Made by a program: the position numbers and the translations under genes. A DNA stretch of 64,000 nucleotides from Adineta steineri (taxonomy: Eukaryota; Rotifera; Eurotatoria; Adinetida; Adinetidae). The stretch is from positions 565,434 through 629,433 of the forward strand of contig CAJNOI010000041.1 of NCBI GenBank assembly GCA_905250115.1, read 5' to 3'. The notes under the pieces were generated by a model. That model was given only the letters and a program-made list of their open reading frames with translations, made no database searches and was not told the origin of the DNA. Below, piece after piece: positions 61,600-64,000 of the stretch; position 1 is the first letter of the stretch; every line of letters begins with the position of its first letter.

Positions 61600-64000
61600 A
61601 TATTAAGATTAATTGAATCTAAAAGGGCATATGTAGATAAGATTTTTCTTCTTCTTTTTTTTTGTTAAATTTATATAAAAACAAAAACATTGCTTAAAGA
61701 TCATATACTTTACAAGTGAAAGCGAACGAAAATAAGCATATGCAATTCTTATATTTATTTGACGAGACACAGAGAGGGAACGAAATAAAACATCAAATAT
61801 AGTAATTCAATTCAGATTTGTAAGAATAATAGAAATACTCTTATAAATGACAGTAGGAGTAAATAAATAGTTTAAATTTGACTACTACCATAATATATGT
61901 CGATCATTAAAAAGGAAATGAGTATGTCATGCTAAGACATTGATTTGAAATAAAAAAAAAAAGAAAGGCTAGGAGTGTATGTTACATATAGATGTAAAAA
62001 ATTGTCCCTGTGACGTCTCTTTCAAGAACGGTTATAACCAATCTATTTACTCATAAAACAAAATATGCGATATATATGAAGAAAATTTTTTTCATTCATA
62101 TGTCCTTCTCTTAAGGTAGTATAAGAATGATTAATAACTTGCCGACATGCTTTTTCTCTTCTGAAACGGTTTTTAATACGAAACCATTTGTCTAAAGCTC
62201 AAATTTCGATGTATACCAAACGAAAGAAATCTCACCGCATTTTCTATATTTATTAAAAATAATAAAGTATACATAAAAGAAAAGAAGAAGAAAAAAAGGT
62301 GCCTTTTTATATTTCAGTATCATAACATGTTGAAGAATATCGCTAGACTAATCAGGAATCATTGAATATGACTTTCTTTTTTCATTCATTCATGTATTCG
62401 TTCATTCATACAAACCATGAATATATACACCTTTGAGCGAAGGCCGCACCACCTTCATTCATCCATTTTTTTTTTCATTGACGATCGCAATATGATGATG
62501 ATCTTTTTTCTCTCCACTTTTTCTTCATCGTTAACGGTGTTTCGTTAGGTTGTTTAATTTTTATGATGTATATATATTTTCTTTCTTCTCGCACTCTCAT
62601 TCTTATTTAGATCGTATATATAAAAAAGAAAAAAGAAGAAAAGAAAAAAATAATAAGAATTAAAACACTAGGCATAAAAAGAAAGAACGCAGGAAATACT
62701 ACTATAGACTAATGCATACTTCAATGAAGAGAATAATACGACCTCTGCAATACAATATAACTACTTCTCAATATTTCTATACTTGTATAGGTAAAAGTCA
62801 AAAGGTAATGATAATACTAACAAAGAAAGCTTCATTTGTAAACGAATGAGCGATTGACCGTGATATTATCTAATTCTTTTCTCAATCCTATAGATTTTTC
62901 ATCAGTTGTTGAAAGATAAAGATATATTGAGGTTTACTATGAACTGTAATTATCCGAGCATACATAATATGTTGTAATACAAACAACATGTTATCAACTA
63001 TAACGTTAAATTACCAATACATAAATTAAGTACAATAGATAACATCATCCTTCAATAATGCTATTTATTCAAAAAATATATATTGTCTAAATTACAAAAC
63101 TTCTAATTATTATGAATTAAAAAATAGTTCAATACTTATAAGAAGCTTCAAAAGAATTTTGATCGTTAAAAAGACATAATGCTTAAACAATAACAAATAA
63201 TCATCTTGATAGAAAAAAGACATACTTCTCTGACATACGATGAAGAAACATAAAAGAATGAACTCGGATATCCGAGTATGCTATTCATTCTAATAAATAT
63301 ACTGAATGTGAGAGAGAGAGAGAGAGAGAGAGAGAAAGAACAATGGGAACGTAAGGAATTGATCAGTAAAAGAATTGTTGACACAACTGGTAGGTTCAGT
63401 TGCATTGAGTCGATGTGGTTGGTTTGTATTTATATATAAATACATATGCGAAAGGCATAACTGATCTAATATAATATATGAATGCCATTATGACAAACGG
63501 TTCCATCATGCTCTATTCACAATACAAAAGGCTCTGATTAGTATGAAGGCAAAAAGAATGAGATGGAACAGAGAAATAGATAAAAAGAAGTGAATGAATG
63601 AGAATGAAAGACAGCAATATGTAAAGGTCATACAATACAACAACAGAAGGGGGCAATCATAAGAGAACAATACAGAACCGGATATGTAATACTCACGTTC
63701 ATTTGTACATTCTTTTAAGAGAAAAAGATACAGTTACAATAGATTTTTATAGTATTGTTAATAAATAAAATAATTTTGATTTATAAAAATAAAAGATTTT
63801 TTTCTTTACGATAATAAAACTACTTAAGAATATGTTTACATTGTGAATGTCTGCGTGTAATGAGGAGTAAGAAAAGTATACATATAATCGTTTAAGTGTT
63901 GTTTGCATTTACTTGATGAAACTACATAAACGTCATTGAAATCTTATAAAATTGTTTAGCATCGACATTTTAATCGATCACAAAAATAAACAAAAAAAAA
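61600..64000. other. upstream region of FMNL
   Basis: About 2.4 kb to the window edge. Probably contains the FMNL promoter and missing first exon. Holds a (GA)n run at 63310-63335 and several T-rich tracts; no independent gene supported. Confidence 0.4.
63310..63335. repeat. (AG)n microsatellite
   Basis: Thirteen AG units in a row, a simple repeat about 1.7 kb upstream of the FMNL coding exons. Confidence 0.9.

Noticed and set aside
1..64000. tRNA, rRNA, CRISPR, retroviral or reverse-transcriptase sequences
   Set aside because: Read for tRNA arm motifs, repeat-spacer arrays and polymerase motifs; none found that I could support.

Overview
The window reads as nuclear DNA from a microscopic invertebrate animal, most probably a bdelloid rotifer. 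The DNA is strongly AT-rich and genes are packed on both strands. Almost all introns are GT-AG and about 45-65 nt long, with a minority of 200-800 nt. The gene set is animal (bHLH-PAS factor, Pointed domain, RasGRF, FMNL formin, PIM-like kinase, SLC16-like transporter). It is combined with traits known from bdelloids: secreted proteins made of fungal-type CBM1 modules, and an ADP-ribosyltransferase/TPR protein with a receiver-like N-terminal domain. One run of exactly 100 N (16877-16976) is a scaffold gap. There are no operons, CRISPR arrays, rRNAs or tRNAs that I can support. The species assignment is inference.

Layout, 1-20 kb: a Ly6/QVR-like GPI-type protein (458-955, +); an intronless ARNT/BMAL-like bHLH-PAS factor (1387-2964, +); an unrecognised four-exon gene (4951-6114, +); a GC-rich foldback element (6365-6617); two small membrane proteins on the minus strand (7261-7611, 7906-8253); a secreted CBM1 protein (8632-9309, +); another small membrane protein (9423-9722, -); a second, four-module CBM1 protein (10978-11909, +); a receiver-like/ART/TPR protein (12228-14254, +); an ALKBH2/3-type dioxygenase (14555-15461, -); ribosomal protein S16 (16107-16607, -); the gap; a two-RRM protein (17853-18898, +); and a 45-residue cysteine-rich micro-ORF (19224-19361, +).

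Layout, 20-40 kb: an SLC16-like MFS transporter (20888-22909, +); an unrecognised basic coiled-coil-like protein with unresolved 5' end (23043-23676, -); a Pointed-domain protein without an ETS domain and with a Gln/Pro/His-rich tail (24818-26192, -); an unrecognised three-exon gene (28172-29381, -); a PIM-like serine/threonine kinase (33776-35021, +); and a C2H2 zinc-finger repressor-like protein with a CtBP-type motif (37031-39750, -).

Layout, 40-64 kb: a 3.4-kb low-complexity intergenic stretch; a helical protein (43168-44134, -); a complete 30-exon RasGRF (44357-52247, -, 1455 residues); and an FMNL/FRL formin (55739 to about 61555, -, 31 exons, 5' end unresolved). RasGRF (Ras/Rho exchange) and FMNL (Rho/Cdc42-controlled actin nucleation) sit head-to-tail, but shared function is only a guess. 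Exon structures were worked out by hand from splice sites, reading-frame continuity and family similarity. Every multi-exon model given as complete closes in frame.
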